A DNA stretch of 64,000 nucleotides, taken from Actinernus sp. WN-2022. Its lineage: Eukaryota; Cnidaria; Anthozoa; Actiniaria; Actinernidae. Below are more notes on the stretch, generated by a model. The model made no database searches and was not told the origin of the DNA. It worked only from the letters and a program-made list of their open reading frames with translations. The stretch is from the NCBI GenBank assembly GCA_030867875.1, contig JAOWCC010001634.1:31329867-31393866 (forward strand), read 5' to 3'. The DNA itself is not shown here. Within the stretch, counting starts at the first letter, position 1.

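Overview
The window looks like metazoan nuclear DNA, most likely from an anthozoan cnidarian such as a sea anemone or coral. That placement is an inference from the dense introns, the many fold-back and SINE-like repeats, and the CR1-like LINE; no marker gene fixes the species.

Most of the window (5109-64000, minus strand) is one partial gene for an axonemal dynein heavy chain, closest by recall to DNAH6. I placed 40 exons with GT-AG borders and a continuous reading frame, about 1,720 residues. They run from the tail (right edge) through the linker, AAA1 (38084-33114), AAA2 (31718-21987) and AAA3 (21679-8502) to the start of AAA4 (5188-5109). The 5' end lies beyond 64000. The exon with the AAA4 P-loop is not found to the left of 5109.

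The leftmost 3.5 kb is different in kind. It is AT-rich and holds compact intronless ORFs: an open-ended protein of at least 294 codons (883 to the edge), a cysteine-rich protein (2109-1747), an F-box-like/ankyrin protein (3284-2604), and a divergent 52-codon cysteine-containing ORF (1004-1162). Their intergenic sequences share repeats, and strong hairpins lie downstream of two of the ORFs. This resembles a fragment of a large DNA virus or a viral-type mobile element, either integrated or misjoined in the assembly.

The introns are packed with mobile DNA. There is a nearly intact CR1/L2-like LINE with one frameshift (50584-54381), a LINE 3' remnant split by another element (about 5675-7045), TIR elements with target-site duplications (6208-6819, 18109-18788, 24689-28046), TA- or TTAA-type elements, SINEs, fold-back elements and many minisatellites.

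The most striking arrangement is in the intron after the exon at 55428-55541. About 20 copies of a roughly 90-103 bp repeat each carry a copy of that exon's last 20 bases or so plus its splice donor, and the LINE sits inside this array. A second array at 57025-57480 is also in register with an exon's donor. Another notable structure is a 9-bp satellite enclosed by inverted repeats (4278-5067).
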